Numbered from the stretch's first letter, positions 1 through 10,703 are shown. The stretch is 64,000 nt of DNA from Pseudomonas sp. ERMR1:02 (GCF_002277815.1 NZ_NKJI01000002.1:1-64000); one strand, 5' to 3'. The notes: generated by a model from the sequence alone, not told the origin. A program made the numbers and translations.

Positions 1-445
1 CGCCCATGGCGGGCAGGGCGAGGGCGGTAACGAGTATCTGATTGGCATTGTGCTGGCGTTGGGTGCTGCGTTTCTCTACGCGATTGCCGCGTTGATCATC
101 AAGCGCCTGACCGGAACGCCGCCGCATCTGATCGCGTTGGTTCAAGTCAGCACTGGCGTGCTGTTGCTTGCGCCGTTCGCGCACTTTTCGGCGCTGCCGC
201 AGACATCCAGCGCCTGGGCAGCCTGATCACACTTGGCATCGTCCATACCGGCGTGATGTACGTGCTGTTGTATGGCGCGATCCAGAAGCTACCGACGACA
301 TTGACGGGCGCGCTGTCGTTCATCTATCCAATCGCGGCGATTTTCGTCGACTGGTTGCCTTCGGCCACCGCCTGGAGCCACTGCAATGGATCGGTGTTGC
401 CGCGATATTGCTGGCCGCTGCGGGATGCAGCAGGCTGGAGCCTGA
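1..445 (+). CDS. DMT/EamA-family permease, 3' part, frame broken
   Basis: C-terminal part of a drug/metabolite (EamA) transporter; the 5' end lies outside the window. Frame 2 reads hydrophobic helices (YLIGIVLALGAAFLYAIAAL) to about base 195. Frame 1 then continues with LGSLITLGIVHTG and FIYPIAAIFVDW, and frame 3 with LEPLQWIGVAAILLAAAG from about base 357. Each switch is repaired by one added base (for example TTGCC to TTGGCC near 357). A third added base near 424 would give an end AAGMQQAGA with stop at 443-445; without it the last frame runs to 494. Likely an inner-membrane metabolite exporter of unknown substrate. Family is fairly sure, exact 3' end is not. Confidence 0.72.
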
Positions 446-514
446 AGTTTCGGCGGCCTGTGTCGCACTCATAGGCCGTGTAGGCTCAGCGTGAAAAAGT
501 ATTTTGAATGGAGT

Positions 515-987
515 CTATTTTCTCTTCCGTACACAGTAAGACGCATAGTAGTTATCTGCTCCAAGGGTGCTGAAGGCATGCGCTTTTTCGCTGTCTGCAA
601 TAAATGTCCCGCTGGCTTCAAGCCAGCCGGGAGCATTTTTGATATCTGAAGGTGCCAGGTTCCATTCATCCGAGCAGTCTTTTTTGAAAATCAGAAAAAT
701 CTCGATTTGGTCATGGTTCAACTTTCTGAACAGTGGCGTGGTACTGATGTGATGACTGTCGAGTAAAGTAGCGCATTGAGACTGCAGTTGTTCGGTTTGT
801 GCTCTCCAATCAACGTTCTGCAAATGTATTGATTTGCGTAGGGTCGGTAGATACCAATCGACCCACTCGCCGTGGAGTGGCTAACATGTTGAGTTGCACG
901 AGAAAATAAAGGAAGACAAACACCTTCAGGGATAAACACGAAGTGAGCCATGTTTTTGTCGGAACTAGTCTCTAAAGAATTTTGCAC
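515..987 (-). CDS. Hypothetical protein, last gene of AT-rich block (one frameshift)
   Basis: Not recognised. It starts at GTG 985-987 behind GGGAGATTTCATC, a good ribosome binding site. The first part reads MQNSLETSSDKNMAHFVF..., and from about base 825 the continuation DWRAQTEQLQSQ is in the next frame. One added A (TGC AGA AAC GTT) joins the two into about 157 residues ending CVRKRK. No signal peptide, membrane segment or known motif is visible. It lies 46 bp after the 1033-1764 gene on the same strand, so the two are probably co-transcribed. Base composition is clearly more AT-rich than the flanking housekeeping genes, suggesting horizontal acquisition. Confidence 0.55.
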
Positions 988-1032
988 GATGAAATCTCCC
1001 GAGCTTCCTTTTGGATCAAGTAATCCATCATT

Positions 1033-1764
1033 TCACTGAAGTATTGCGTTTGTTAGGCGTTTCATTTTTGGTCCGGGAAATTGATTCTTTCTGATCAATA
1101 TCTGCGTTGTGTTGCTGTAGCTGCACAATAGGAAATGAGTTGAAGAAAAATCTACTGTCGTCCCTGAAACCACAATCAAATAGGTTCGGCTTCGGGATTT
1201 CCGGCTTGGTTCGGTAGGCAGTAAAGTCTGGGGTAATAATTTTTGGTTGGCGAAGTAGGGTTTCGTCGGGCTCTGTTCCAAAAAAACAGACCCATTCAAC
1301 GTGATTGTGGTTGAACGATTATTGTGAGACGCAAGTGAGTTCTGATCGTGACTATAGAAATGAGTGATATTTTTTTGAGTTATACGCCTCTCGGTTCGGC
1401 GTTTTGTTGCTTCAGGGTCGTCAAGGTTTAATGCAGCCAGTTTTCGATTTTCTGCCTCGTAGAGCACCTTTTCAGCAAAGGTTAACAGGGCTGGTTCATC
1501 AATTAAATGTAGCATGTAAGGTGAAAAGGCATCCTGTTCTCCATGCAATCGTTTTTCATCTGATGAAAATTTACCGTAATCTATATTTCTAGCGGTAGGC
1601 TGAGTCATGTGAATGATACTGCTGTCGCTTCCTCTTGGTATTTCATCGGCATTAACAAACTCGCCGATGTTTTTGCTAGTGGTAAGAGTGGCTATGTGAG
1701 GTTGGGCGCTCGCGCTGAGTGTATTGAATCCACTTACCGGCGTTCGATAGGTGCTAATTTGCAT
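1033..1764 (-). CDS. Hypothetical protein, middle gene of AT-rich block
   Basis: A 243-residue protein of unknown function. The N-terminal 50 residues are rich in Ser/Thr and poor in structure (MQISTYRTPVSGFNTLSASA), which resembles secreted effector N-termini but is not proof of secretion. The middle is charged (residues about 95-125, EAENRKLAALNLDDPEATKR) and the C-terminus is basic. It sits between two other unknown genes, 82 bp after the end of the long upstream gene (stop at 1846) and 46 bp before the next. No clear Shine-Dalgarno is seen before ATG 1764, so the start is uncertain. The sequence is AT-rich like its neighbours. Confidence 0.5.
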   Translation of the reverse strand: MQISTYRTPVSGFNTLSASAQPHIATLTTSKNIGEFVNADEIPRGSDSSIIHMTQPTARNIDYGKFSSDEKRLHGEQDAFSPYMLHLIDEPALLTFAEKVLYEAENRKLAALNLDDPEATKRRTERRITQKNITHFYSHDQNSLASHNNRSTTITLNGSVFLEQSPTKPYFANQKLLPQTLLPTEPSRKSRSRTYLIVVSGTTVDFSSTHFLLCSYSNTTQILIRKNQFPGPKMKRLTNAILQ

Positions 1765-1845
1765 TGGGGCGGCCTAATGGGATGACATGAAAACGGATCG
1801 GTGTTAACCAGTCCGTTTGATTGAGGGTATGTAGTTATGAGAAGT

Positions 1846-3853
1846 TTACCTATTTTCGGAAAGACTATCATTCATCAAGCGTGCTGTGACGAAGTGTTGC
1901 AGGATTCGTTCCTTCTGCGATTTTAAGTTGTTGAAAATATGTTCGTCTGCCGTGATATTGTTGTCGAGGAATGTCTGATAAGCAGTGCCCAGATCATCAA
2001 CCATGTAATACAGAAAAAGAGAAAGGTCTGATGGGTTTCAGGGTGGGTCGCTCTGAGTGGAAACTGGCTGATATATTCGTTGGCGAGTGCTGCCCGACTT
2101 TCAAATAGGCTCAACAATTTATTGTCGGGTTGCACGTTTCTTAGTTTTGAGTTGTGCTGCGTGTAAAGCATCTTTGATGCCTTTTACTATGCCAATGATT
2201 TCGCCCATAGGAATCAATCGACGAGGGTCAATAATAAATTTAATGTTGTTCAGGTCGCGCTTCAATGGAGCGCAAAACGCTTCGTTTGTTCTTTCTCTCA
2301 ACTGAGTACGTGCGGGGAAAGCGTCGGTCTCTGAGCAGTCGGTTCTAAGCTTCGCATTTTGGTCATAATTCATGAGCATTGGAACTATTTCAAGTACTGT
2401 TTCTTTCAGTCCATCGCTTCCCTGTATCAACAGAGGGATTTTATCGAGCGCCTCTGGAAGGTTGTCATATGTACCATTTGTTTGTTGAAAAGGGGGGCGT
2501 TGGTCAGTTCAGTGCCGGAGTTGCTGAATGTTGCAACGGTTATGCTTTGCAGCGGCTTGATCCTTTTTTGGTAATGAGATCTCGTATTTGAGAGTTAAGG
2601 AGTTGCTTCTGATCTGTCATGTACTCGATGAATTTTTTCGGGTCGTTATTCTTAAAGCCGCCTAGCACAAAATTTTGTAAGGGAGTGAGATTGACGGCTT
2701 CCTCTAATTCTTGCTGACAAAGAAACGGCTGACACCTGTCTATGCCGTGAAATGTCATTAGTTCCGCACTCCGGCTCTCACCGTGATCAAGTCCGTCCTT
2801 GTTGCTGGCCGAACGATGGTGCGCAATCATTTCGGTGCGAATTCCGGTTTCTATTGGGATGTGGCTATCCGGGTTTTTGATGACTACATAACATGCGCCA
2901 GGGACTTCGCAAAATTCATTCTTGAGACTTTCGAATGTTGGAAATTTTGTGGCGGCTTCGCTGCGGGTGTAGCGAATGGATTGGTTGGTGTCGTAAGGGA
3001 AAGCCGCCAGGCATTGTTCTTTGTTTGCTTCTAGTGTTCCTGTTATACGAGTGGTTATGATTTTGAATTCGGCCGCATAGTTGCTGTTGTCAAAGTGAAA
3101 CATCCACTCCCTGTACTTGCCGTCGTCTTTGCTGGCGGGGTTGTCCATAAATCGAAAGTTTGAAACGGCTGGGATATCACCCAATTGGAAGGCTGCCTTG
3201 AAAAGTTGCAAGGGCGTCAATTTTGCGTTTAGGCAACGAATATCTGTGATGTTTGGTTTTATATTTTGAGATGAAAAATCTACTTTCGAATAGTCCTCTT
3301 TCACGATGGCGTGGTTATACATGACGTCATCGTAGAAATCTTTGAAGTCGGCGTACGCTAATATGTCAACTTCGCTTGCGGATACGCCGAAGGTTGTCCA
3401 TTCTTTTAAAGTCAATGAAAATTCATCTTTTAAATCTTCATCTATCAGCGATAACAGGTCGCAGCGCAGTGCCGCTGCTTGCTCATGATTGGACAGCTGT
3501 TTGTAATTCAGTCGTTCCGTTTTACTCAAGTCCATAATGGCTTGAAATCGATTGGGGATTGAGCTTGTCGTCTGAAATTGTCCGAGAATGGTATTGAACA
3601 AGGCTGGTTCTCTTGCTATCTGTGCAAGCGTGCATTGAATCATTTTGTCGGTAAATGTTATTGTTAGTTTGTTTATGTCTATTTCTATGATTTCGTGCGG
3701 TGAGAACAGGGCGTTAGTTGTGTTGTTTGTGCCGCGAAGTAGATAAACCATCTTGCGACTCTCATCATAAATGAGGCGCTCTGCGTAGTTGGTTTGTACT
3801 TTTGCGAGAGGAGAAGAGGAGGGTTGGGCACAAGAAATCCTGTTGACTAACAC
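1846..3853 (-). CDS. Large hypothetical protein, first gene of AT-rich block (several frameshifts)
   Basis: About 670 residues once the frame is restored; not recognised. The preferred start is GTG 3851-3853, preceded by AAAAAGGAATTTATC; an in-frame ATG at 3889 lacks a site. The first frame runs to 2540. Adding one A to the A6 run at 2567-2572 continues it as RIKPLQSITVATFSNSGTEL. One C added to the C6 run at 2491-2496 gives PFQQTNGTYDNLPEALDKIP. Two As near 2150 give LKKLRNVQPDNKLLSLF, and one base near 2025 gives LSLFLYYMVDDLGTAYQTF, ending in MNDSLSENR at 1846. There is no signal peptide and no known motif. The gene leads a probable three-gene operon and is AT-rich relative to flanks. Confidence 0.55.
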
Positions 3854-4029
3854 GATAAATTCCTTTTTATGTCTGTGGGGGTTGTGCATTCATTGAAGCG
3901 GGTCATTCTAGTAAGCAGTGTTGTTCTGGCTATCAAAAACAGCTTATTGGGTTTGGCGGAGGGATATGGTTTTTGAAGCAGGATTTAACAATCAAAAATC
4001 GTGATGAGTGGTCTTCTTTCAAAACTGCC

Positions 4030-5069
4030 TTAAATATTCCAACCCGGCGCGGTCTTGGCCAGCCGCTGGCGCATCTCGCCAATGTTGGCAGCCAGTTGTT
4101 GAGTCAATAATCGGTAACCGTCCAGCGCGTTATAGACTGGCGCATCGAGACCGACAGCCGGCAACTCCATGGTTCGACTCAACCGTTGGGTGGTGCCTGA
4201 CTTCAGTGCCCGGGCCATACCGATCAATTGCACGCGATCAACCGGTGCTCTGCCTTTAGCGCCGATTGCAGGTGAGACATGGCGTCAGCGTCACTGGTAT
4301 CCGGTCGGCTATTGCCGAGAATCTCCAGGGTGCTGACAATCATGCGCAGGTGACGTTGAATGGCATCGAGTTCGGTCATCGAAATCTTCACTTCTTTGGA
4401 CACCGACGGCATCAGTGAGCGCAGTTGCACCATCACCGCGTTAAGGCGCCCCATAAGCTTGAGGTGTTCGTCTGCGGTGACGGGTTGACCGTTGATAATG
4501 CGCCCGTAGATCGACGCGCAGTCGCGCAACGCGTCGGCCAGGTTGTAACGCCAGGAATAGACAGCGTAGAGCGGTAGGGCGAAGGAAAACGCCAAGGCCA
4601 GGGCAATGCCAATCAGGATATCGACTCCGCGCCACACACCATCCGTGACCGGGTTATCACCGTGCCCCGCGACGATGAACACGGTAATGGCCGCCAGCAA
4701 CGCGGTGTAGCCGCCCTTGCCGATGGCGTGGTACGAAAAAAATCCGCAAATCACCGCCATCGCAAAATAAGTCAGCCAAGGCATGCCGAGCCAGGCCTGT
4801 TGCACCACCAACACCAGACCGATAGCCGCCCCGACCAGGGTGCCAATGGCCCGCTCGGCGGCTTTTTTGCCGATATTGCCGTGGTGCTGCAAGCCACCGA
4901 TTACCACCAGCATCGTGACTGACGCCCACTCGCCGTGGGGCAGGTGGATGCCGGTGGTCAGCAGGATCGAGGCAAGTAACCCCAGTGAAACGCGTACCGC
5001 GTGAATCACCCGGGCGTGGCGATAGCGCCGATACGGGTCCAGCAGCGGACGCAGTAGCCGGCGCAGCAT
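4030..5069 (-). CDS. FUSC-family inner-membrane protein (one frameshift)
   Basis: FUSC / aromatic-acid-exporter-like protein, about 347 residues when repaired. The first 170 residues carry the membrane block: hydrophobic runs VSLGLLASILLTTGI, LVGAAIGLVLVVQQAWLGM and ALLAAITVFIVAGHG. The soluble helical tail follows. Frame is lost near 4250: CTAAAGGCAG should read CTAAAAGGCAG, giving ALKGRAPVDRVQLIGMARAL and continuing to KTAPGWNI. Such proteins are proposed to export aromatic or other toxic acids; the substrate here is unknown. It lies 45 bp downstream of the GapN-like gene on the same strand and is likely co-transcribed with it. Confidence 0.75.
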
Positions 5070-5113
5070 CGGTGGTAATCGACTCGCTCTGGATGTGCTC
5101 AGGCTGGGTCTCC

Positions 5114-6737
5114 TCAGAAAATGTAGTCAGTGGTCAAAAAGCTCGAACTGCGCCCACTGATGATCTCGCTGATCAGCTCCTTGTTGGTCTCCTGAAACTT
5201 GGTCGCCACCAATGTCCGAATCGAAAACACCCGTAATGCGTCATGCACCGACAAGGTACCCTCGGCGGAGTTTTTGCGGCCATTGAACGGGTAGGTGTCG
5301 GGGCCGCGCTGGCACTGGGCGTTGAGGTTTATACGGCCGACTTGATTGGCGAAAGTGTCCACTAATCGGCCGACGGCTACCGGATTGGTACCGAAGATGC
5401 TCAGTTGCTGGCCGAAGTCCGATTCCAGGACGTAATCGATCACTGTGTCCAGATGGCGGTACGGTACGATCGGCACCACCGGTCCGAACTGTTCTTCCTG
5501 GTAGACGCGCATCTGCGGGGTTACCGGGTACAGCACCGCCGGATAGAAGAACGACGCCCGGGCCTCGCCGCCGTTGGGGTTCACCACTTTCGCGCCTTTG
5601 CCGACGGCATCGGCCACCAGCGCGTGCAGGTAGTCGACCTTGCCTGATTCCGGCAACGGCGTCAGGGCCACACCGCTGTCCCACGGCATGCCGGGTTTGA
5701 GGGTGGCCAGTTTGGCGTTGAATTTCTCGATGAAGGTGTCGACCACGTCTTCGTGGACAAACAGGATTTCAGCGCCGTGCAGCGCTGGCCGTTGAACGAC
5801 AGTGAGCCGGTGAGCGCTTCGGTTACGGCGTTGTCCAGATCCACTTCCGGCAGGACGATACCGGGGTTCTTCGCATCCAGCCCAGCGCAGCACGCAAGCG
5901 ATGGGGGCGCGGATGCAATTTCTTCAGGTCACTGGCGGCCTTGTTGGTGCCGATAAACGCAAAGATATCGATCTTGCCACTGGCCATCAGTGCGCTGACG
6001 GTCTCGCGACCGCTGCCATAGATCACGTTGATCACCCCGGCCGGGAAACTGTCGCGGAAGGCCTCCAGCAGCGGGCGAATCAGCAGCACGCCGAGCTTGG
6101 CCGGTTTGAACACCACGGTGTTACCCATGATCAGCGCCGGAATCAGGGTGGTGAAGGTTTCGTTCAACGGATAGTTGTAGGGGCCCATGCACAGCGCGAC
6201 GCCCATCGGCACGCGGCGGATCTGCCCGAGGGTGTCTTGCTCGAGTTCGAAGCGGCTGGAGCGGCGGTCGAGTTCTTTGAGGGCGTTAATGGTGTCGACG
6301 ATGTAATCGCAGGTGCGGTCGAACTCTTTTTCCGAATCCTTGAGGTTCTTGCCGATTTCCCACATCAGCAGCTTGACCACCGCCTCGCGCTGTTCGCGCA
6401 TATGTCGCAGGAAGGTTTCGACATGCTGAATACGTTCGGCCACGCGCATGGTCGGCCACAAACCCTGGCCACGATCGTAAGCGCGGACCGCAGCGTCCAG
6501 AGCGGTCAGTGCGGTCTCTGCATCCAGCAACGGCGTGCTGCCAAGGATGACTTGTTCGTCACCCAGCGCACCGCTCAGGTACACCGGGCTGCGCACCAGG
6601 GCGAGGGGCCCGGGCCAGGTTTTCAGTACGCCATCGACCAGGTATTCACGCTGCTCGATCCGGCCTTCGAGGCGGTATTTTTCCGGGATGCTGCCGGCTT
6701 CGGGAAACAGGTTGCCAAGGAGATCTGCTGTGCTCAT
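5114..6737 (-). CDS. GapN-like NADP-dependent aldehyde dehydrogenase (two frameshifts)
   Basis: Aldehyde dehydrogenase superfamily, closest in motif style to non-phosphorylating NADP-dependent glyceraldehyde-3-phosphate dehydrogenase. The cofactor-domain motifs [11 protein letters not shown] and [11 protein letters not shown] are present. The catalytic cysteine is in [11 protein letters not shown], which is in a third frame (5790-5840). Two breaks, near 5880 (GGG to GGGG, joining ALG to [12 protein letters not shown]) and near 5765 (AAA to AAAA, joining TALK to [12 protein letters not shown]), restore a protein of about 541 residues, a normal length. It would oxidise an aldehyde to the acid with NADP+ in the cytoplasm. 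It is followed by a FUSC transporter, so it may belong to an aldehyde or acid metabolism unit; the true substrate is inferred. Confidence 0.8.
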
Positions 6738-6795
6738 GTCGCTACCCCGTGTGAGATGTCAGCCGTACGCTAGGTTATATGCCCTGATGATGCCC

Positions 6796-6898
6796 CTGTA
6801 GGAGCGAGCTCGCTCGCGAAGGTCGTAAACGATGACGCGTAAAATCAGACGCCCCGCGGCGTTTATGAGTTCATCGCGAGCAAGCTAGCTCCTACAAG
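6796..6898. repeat. REP pair (REPIN-like), class GTAGGAGCGAGC
   Basis: Two inverted REP half-sites: CTGTAGGAGCGAGCTCGC on the left and GCGAGCAAGCTAGCTCCTAC on the right, with an inner spacer containing GTAAACGATGACGC that is shared by several other copies in this window. It lies in the intergenic gap between the divergent gapN-like and dyp genes. Confidence 0.85.
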
Positions 6899-7087
6899 GG
6901 CCCGATTTTTTAAGTCGATCGAGCGGCGATGGGCAGAGTAGAGGGGTTGAGGGTCTGGATCTTGTGTCTCAAGCGTAGACCGCTTTGGGCGATTCTTGAA
7001 ACGTAGTTGAAATGCGACTTTTGACCGCAGGGCACACAACGGCCGGTGCTGCGGTTAAACTTGGCGTTCTTTCTAAAAGGAGTTCAT

Positions 7088-7975
7088 ATGAGTTATTACC
7101 AGCCGGGCATTCTCGCCACCCCAGTTCCGCCTCACGCCCGTCATATGTTCTTCGCTCTCGAATCCGCTACTGAGCTGCCGGCCGCGCTCGACAAGTTGTT
7201 GCAGCTGGTGGACGGCAAGTCGGCTGTGGTCGGTTTCGGTGAATCCCTGGTCAAGGCGCTCGATAGCAACATTGAAGGGCTGCGGGTGTTCCCGGCGCTG
7301 ACCGGCGTCGGCGTGGACAACCCATCGACGCAACATGCGCTGTGGTGCTGGTTGCACGGTACCGACCGTGGAGAGTTGCTCAATCGCAGCAACGCTTTTG
7401 CCGCCGCATTGGCCCCGGCCCTGCGCCTGGTGCAGGTCACCGAAGGCTTCCGCCACCGCGATGGCCATGACCTGACGGGCTACGAAGACGGCACCGAAAA
7501 CCCACGAGACGAAGCCGCTGCGGCTGCGGCGCTGGTGGGTGAGGGCGCTGAAGGTACGGTCGGTGGCAGCTTTGCCGCGATCCAGCAGTGGCAACATGAC
7601 CTTAAGCGTTTCCACGCCATGCCTTCCCATGAAACCGATGACATCATGGGCCGGCGCTTGAGCGACAACGAAGAACTCGATGACGCGCCGATCTCTGCCC
7701 ACGTCAAACGCACCGCCCAGGAAAGCTTCGCGCCCGAGGCGTTCGTGGTCCGTCGTTCGATGCCATGGATCGAAGACGACCGCGCTGGCCTGATGTTCCT
7801 CGCCTTCGGTTTCTCCCTTGATGCATTCGAAGTCCAGCTGCGGCGCATGAGCGGGCTGGAAGATGGCATCACCGATGGCCTGTACCGTATCAGCCGACCG
7901 ATCACTGGTGGCTACTACTGGTGCCCGCCGCTGAAAGACGGCCGACTGGATCTGCGCGCCCTGCGTATCGCCTGA
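7088..7975 (+). CDS. DyP-type heme peroxidase (YfeX-like)
   Basis: Dye-decolourising peroxidase of 295 residues, the usual size for the cytoplasmic class-B/YfeX type. ATG 7088 follows AAAAGGAGTTCAT, so the longer in-frame ATG at 7046 is not used. The diagnostic GxxDG motif appears as GYEDGTENP around residue 138, supplying the distal Asp. ISAHVKRTAQES holds the likely proximal heme His, and VVRRSMPW the distal Arg. It would use H2O2 to oxidise bulky or dye-like electron donors. There is no signal peptide or Tat motif. It is monocistronic between two REP pairs, and the downstream GntR gene has its own operator. Confidence 0.92.
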   Translation: MSYYQPGILATPVPPHARHMFFALESATELPAALDKLLQLVDGKSAVVGFGESLVKALDSNIEGLRVFPALTGVGVDNPSTQHALWCWLHGTDRGELLNRSNAFAAALAPALRLVQVTEGFRHRDGHDLTGYEDGTENPRDEAAAAAALVGEGAEGTVGGSFAAIQQWQHDLKRFHAMPSHETDDIMGRRLSDNEELDDAPISAHVKRTAQESFAPEAFVVRRSMPWIEDDRAGLMFLAFGFSLDAFEVQLRRMSGLEDGITDGLYRISRPITGGYYWCPPLKDGRLDLRALRIA

Positions 7976-7987
7976 TTTGAATTAAAT

Positions 7988-8083
7988 CTGTAGGAGCCGG
8001 CTTGCTGGCGATCAATGCGGCGCGGTTTGTCAGACAGCACGCGTTATCGTTAACGTTTTTCGCGAGCGAGCTCGCTCCTACAG
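7988..8083. repeat. REP pair
   Basis: CTGTAGGAGCCGGCTTGCTGG faces CGCGAGCGAGCTCGCTCCTA in inverted orientation just after the peroxidase stop codon. The inner spacer holds GCGTTATCGTTAACG, the reverse complement of the spacer motif seen in other copies. Confidence 0.85.
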
Positions 8084-8136
8084 AATCTAACCTTATACCC
8101 AAACAATATTTCTCAAGCCTGTCTTTAGAACTCTAA

Positions 8137-8168
8137 GATCACGTCATAACTCGTTATGACAAGTGATC
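8137..8168. promoter_or_regulatory. Palindromic operator before the GntR/HutC gene
   Basis: GTCATAAC-TC-GTTATGAC forms a perfect 8-bp inverted repeat at 8143-8160. It is enclosed by outer arms GATCAC (8137-8142) and GTGATC (8163-8168). The right arm ends four bases before the ATG at 8173, so a bound dimer would cover the ribosome binding region. Autoregulation by the adjacent GntR protein, and control of the cluster behind it, is the simplest reading and is inferred. Confidence 0.7.
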
Positions 8169-8172
8169 TCAG

Positions 8173-8955
8173 ATGACCGATAACGTTCTTTCTCTCAGCC
8201 TTCTATCCAATAGCAGTGTCCCGCTACACACTCAGCTGCGAGACGTACTCCGAGCACGCATTCTCGACGGCGAATACCCGCAAGACAGCCAGATGCCTTC
8301 CGAAAGCGAGCTCGGCGCGCTGTTCAAGGTCAGTCGCATCACCGTGCGCCAGGCCCTCGGCGATCTGCAAAAGGAAGGGCTGATCTTCAAGATCCATGGC
8401 AAGGGCACCTTTGTCGCCAAACCCAAAACCTTCCAGAACGTCAGCACCCTGCAAGGCCTGGCCGAGTCCATGACCGGTCGTGGCTACGAGGTGATCAACC
8501 GCCTGCGCAGTTTCAAGTTCATCGCCGCCGACAAGCTCGTTGCCGAGCGTTTGCAGGTTGCCGAAGGCGAGACCGTGGCGCAGATCAAACGCGTTCGCTT
8601 GATCAACCGCGAGCCAATTTCGCTGGAAATTACCTACCTGCCAAAAGCCGTCGGCGAGCGGCTGGAGAAGGCCGACCTGGTGACCCGCGACATTTTCCTG
8701 ATCCTGGAAAACGACTGCGGCCTGGCGCTCGGCCACGCCGATCTGGCCATCGATGCGGTGCTGGCCGACAGCGATCTGACCCAGGCGCTGAACGTCGAAC
8801 CCGGCTCGCCGATCATGCGCATCGAGCGTCTGACCCACGATGCCGAAGGCCACCCGCTGGACTTCGAACATCTTTACTACCGTGGCGATGCCTTCCAGTA
8901 CCGCCTGCGGATCGACCGCCAAAAGGGGCGCAGGTATGAGCCACACTATGACTAG
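8173..8955 (+). CDS. GntR-family regulator, HutC/UTRA type
   Basis: A 260-residue transcription factor. The N-terminal winged helix (residues about 15-80) shows typical features: PLHTQLRDVL, MPSESELGALFKVSRITVRQ and LIFKIHGKGTFVA. The remaining 160 residues match a UTRA ligand-binding domain (EGETVAQIKRVRLINREPIS, MRIERLTHDAEGHPLDFEHL). It overlaps the next gene by 20 bases, so it is the first gene of the flavoprotein/ferredoxin/importer cluster and probably senses its substrate or product. A strong palindrome sits directly upstream. The ligand is unknown. Confidence 0.92.
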   Translation: MTDNVLSLSLLSNSSVPLHTQLRDVLRARILDGEYPQDSQMPSESELGALFKVSRITVRQALGDLQKEGLIFKIHGKGTFVAKPKTFQNVSTLQGLAESMTGRGYEVINRLRSFKFIAADKLVAERLQVAEGETVAQIKRVRLINREPISLEITYLPKAVGERLEKADLVTRDIFLILENDCGLALGHADLAIDAVLADSDLTQALNVEPGSPIMRIERLTHDAEGHPLDFEHLYYRGDAFQYRLRIDRQKGRRYEPHYD

Positions 8956-10677
8956 AAGCACTCTTGAGCAGGAATACGACATTGTCGTGATCGGCGGCGG
9001 CACCGCAGGTCCCATGGCGGCGATCAAGGCCAAGGAACGCAACCGCGATCTGCGGGTGTTGTTGATCGACAAGGCCAACGTCAAGCGCAGCGGCGCGATC
9101 AGCATGGGCATGGACGGCCTGAATAACGCGATCATTCCCGGCCATTCCACGCCGGAGCAGTACACCAAGGAAATCACCATCGCCAACGACGGCATCGTCA
9201 ATCAGGCCGCGGTGTATGCCTACGCCACCCATAGCTTCGAAACCATCGAGCAGTTGGACCGTTGGGGCGTGAAATTCGAGAAAGACGAGACCGGCGACTA
9301 CGCGGTGAAAAGGTCCACCACATGGGTGCCTATGTGCTGCCGATGCCGGAAGGGCACGACATCAAGAAGGTCCTGTACCGCCAGTTGAAACGGGCGCGGG
9401 TCAGCATCACCAATCGACTGGTCTGCACCCGTTTGTTGACGGACGAAGAGGGCGCGGTCAACGGCGTGATGGGCTTCGATTGCCGCACCGCCGACTTCCA
9501 CGTGATCAAGGCCAAGGCGGTGATTCTCGCCTGCGGAGCCGCCGGGCGTCTGGGCCTGCCGTCCTCGGGGTACCTGATGGGCACCTATGAAAACCCGACC
9601 AATGCCGGCGACGGCTACGCCATGGCCTATCACGCCGGGGCCGAACTGGCGAACCTGGAATGCTTCCAGATCAACCCGCTGATCAAGGACTACAACGGCC
9701 CGGCCTGCGCCTACGTCACCGGCCCCTTGGGCGGCTACACCGCCAACAACAAGGGCGAACGCTTCATCGAGTGTGACTACTGGAGCGGGCAAATGATGTG
9801 GGAATTCCACCAGGAACTGGAGAGCGGCAACGGCCCGGTGTTCCTCAAGCTCGACCACCTGGCTGAGGAAACCATTCAGAACATCGAAGAGATCCTGCAC
9901 AGCAACGAACGCCCGAGTCGCGGCCAGTTCCACGCCAATCGCGGCACCGACTACCGCACGCAGATGGTCGAGATGCACATCTCCGAGATCGGCTTTTGCA
10001 GCGGCCATTCGGCGTCCGGGGTTTGGGTCAACGAGAAGGCCGAGACTTCGGTCAAGGGTTTGTATTCGGCGGGTGACATGGCCGCGGTGCCACACAACTA
10101 CATGCTCGGTGCGTTCACCTACGGCTGGTTCGCCGGGACCAATGCAGCGGATTTTGTTGCCGATCGCGAGTTTACCGCGCTGGATGCCCGGCAGATCGAA
10201 ACCGAAAAACAACGGGTCTACGCACCGCTGGACCGCGAACACGGCCTGCCACCGGCCCAGGTCGAGTACAAGCTACGGCGCTTCGTCAACGACTACCTGC
10301 AACCGCCGAAAGTGACGAAGAAGATGCAGATCGGCCTGCAGCGCTTCAGCGATATCCAGCGCGACCTCGATCAGATCAAGGCCCACAACGCCCACGAACT
10401 GATGCGCGCCATGGAAGTCAGCATGATCCGCGACTGCGCCGAAATGGCCGCCCGCGCCTCGTTGTTCCGCGCCGAAAGCCGTTGGGGGCTCTACCACTAT
10501 CGGGTCGATCACCCGCAACGCAACGACAGCGACTGGTTCTGTCATTGCCACCTGAAGAAGGGCGAAAACGGTTTGATGACCAGTTTCAAGAAAGCTGTCG
10601 AGCCTTACATCATCCCGCTCGACGCCGAAGAAATGCAGGCCTACGACCGATTGCGGGTCGGTGCCCACGCGGCTTGA
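8936..10677 (+). CDS. AprA-like / fumarate reductase-type FAD flavoprotein (one frameshift)
   Basis: About 580 residues after repair. The N-terminal FAD Rossmann motif is DIVVIGGGTAGPMAAIKAK. Further FAD-family segments include AKAVILACGAAGR, SGVWVNEKAETSVKGLYSAGD and VPHNYMLGAFTYGWFAGTNA; the last matches the place of the active-site His in AprA and fumarate reductases. The frame breaks at 9311-9314: GTGAAAAGG should be GTGAAAAAGG, giving AVKKVHHMGAYVLPMPEG. The domain order and the adjacent two-cluster ferredoxin resemble dissimilatory adenylylsulfate reductase AprAB, but the protein is shorter than typical AprA. No sat, qmo or dsr genes are nearby, so a different redox substrate, perhaps an organosulfur compound, is likely. 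Confidence 0.82.
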
Positions 10678-10703
10678 TGCCGTCAACAAAGGAGAGACCG
10701 AAC

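Noticed and set aside
9298..10242. A 314-codon minus-strand frame over the flavoprotein
   Set aside because: High-GC shadow; the plus strand carries the FAD and active-site motifs.
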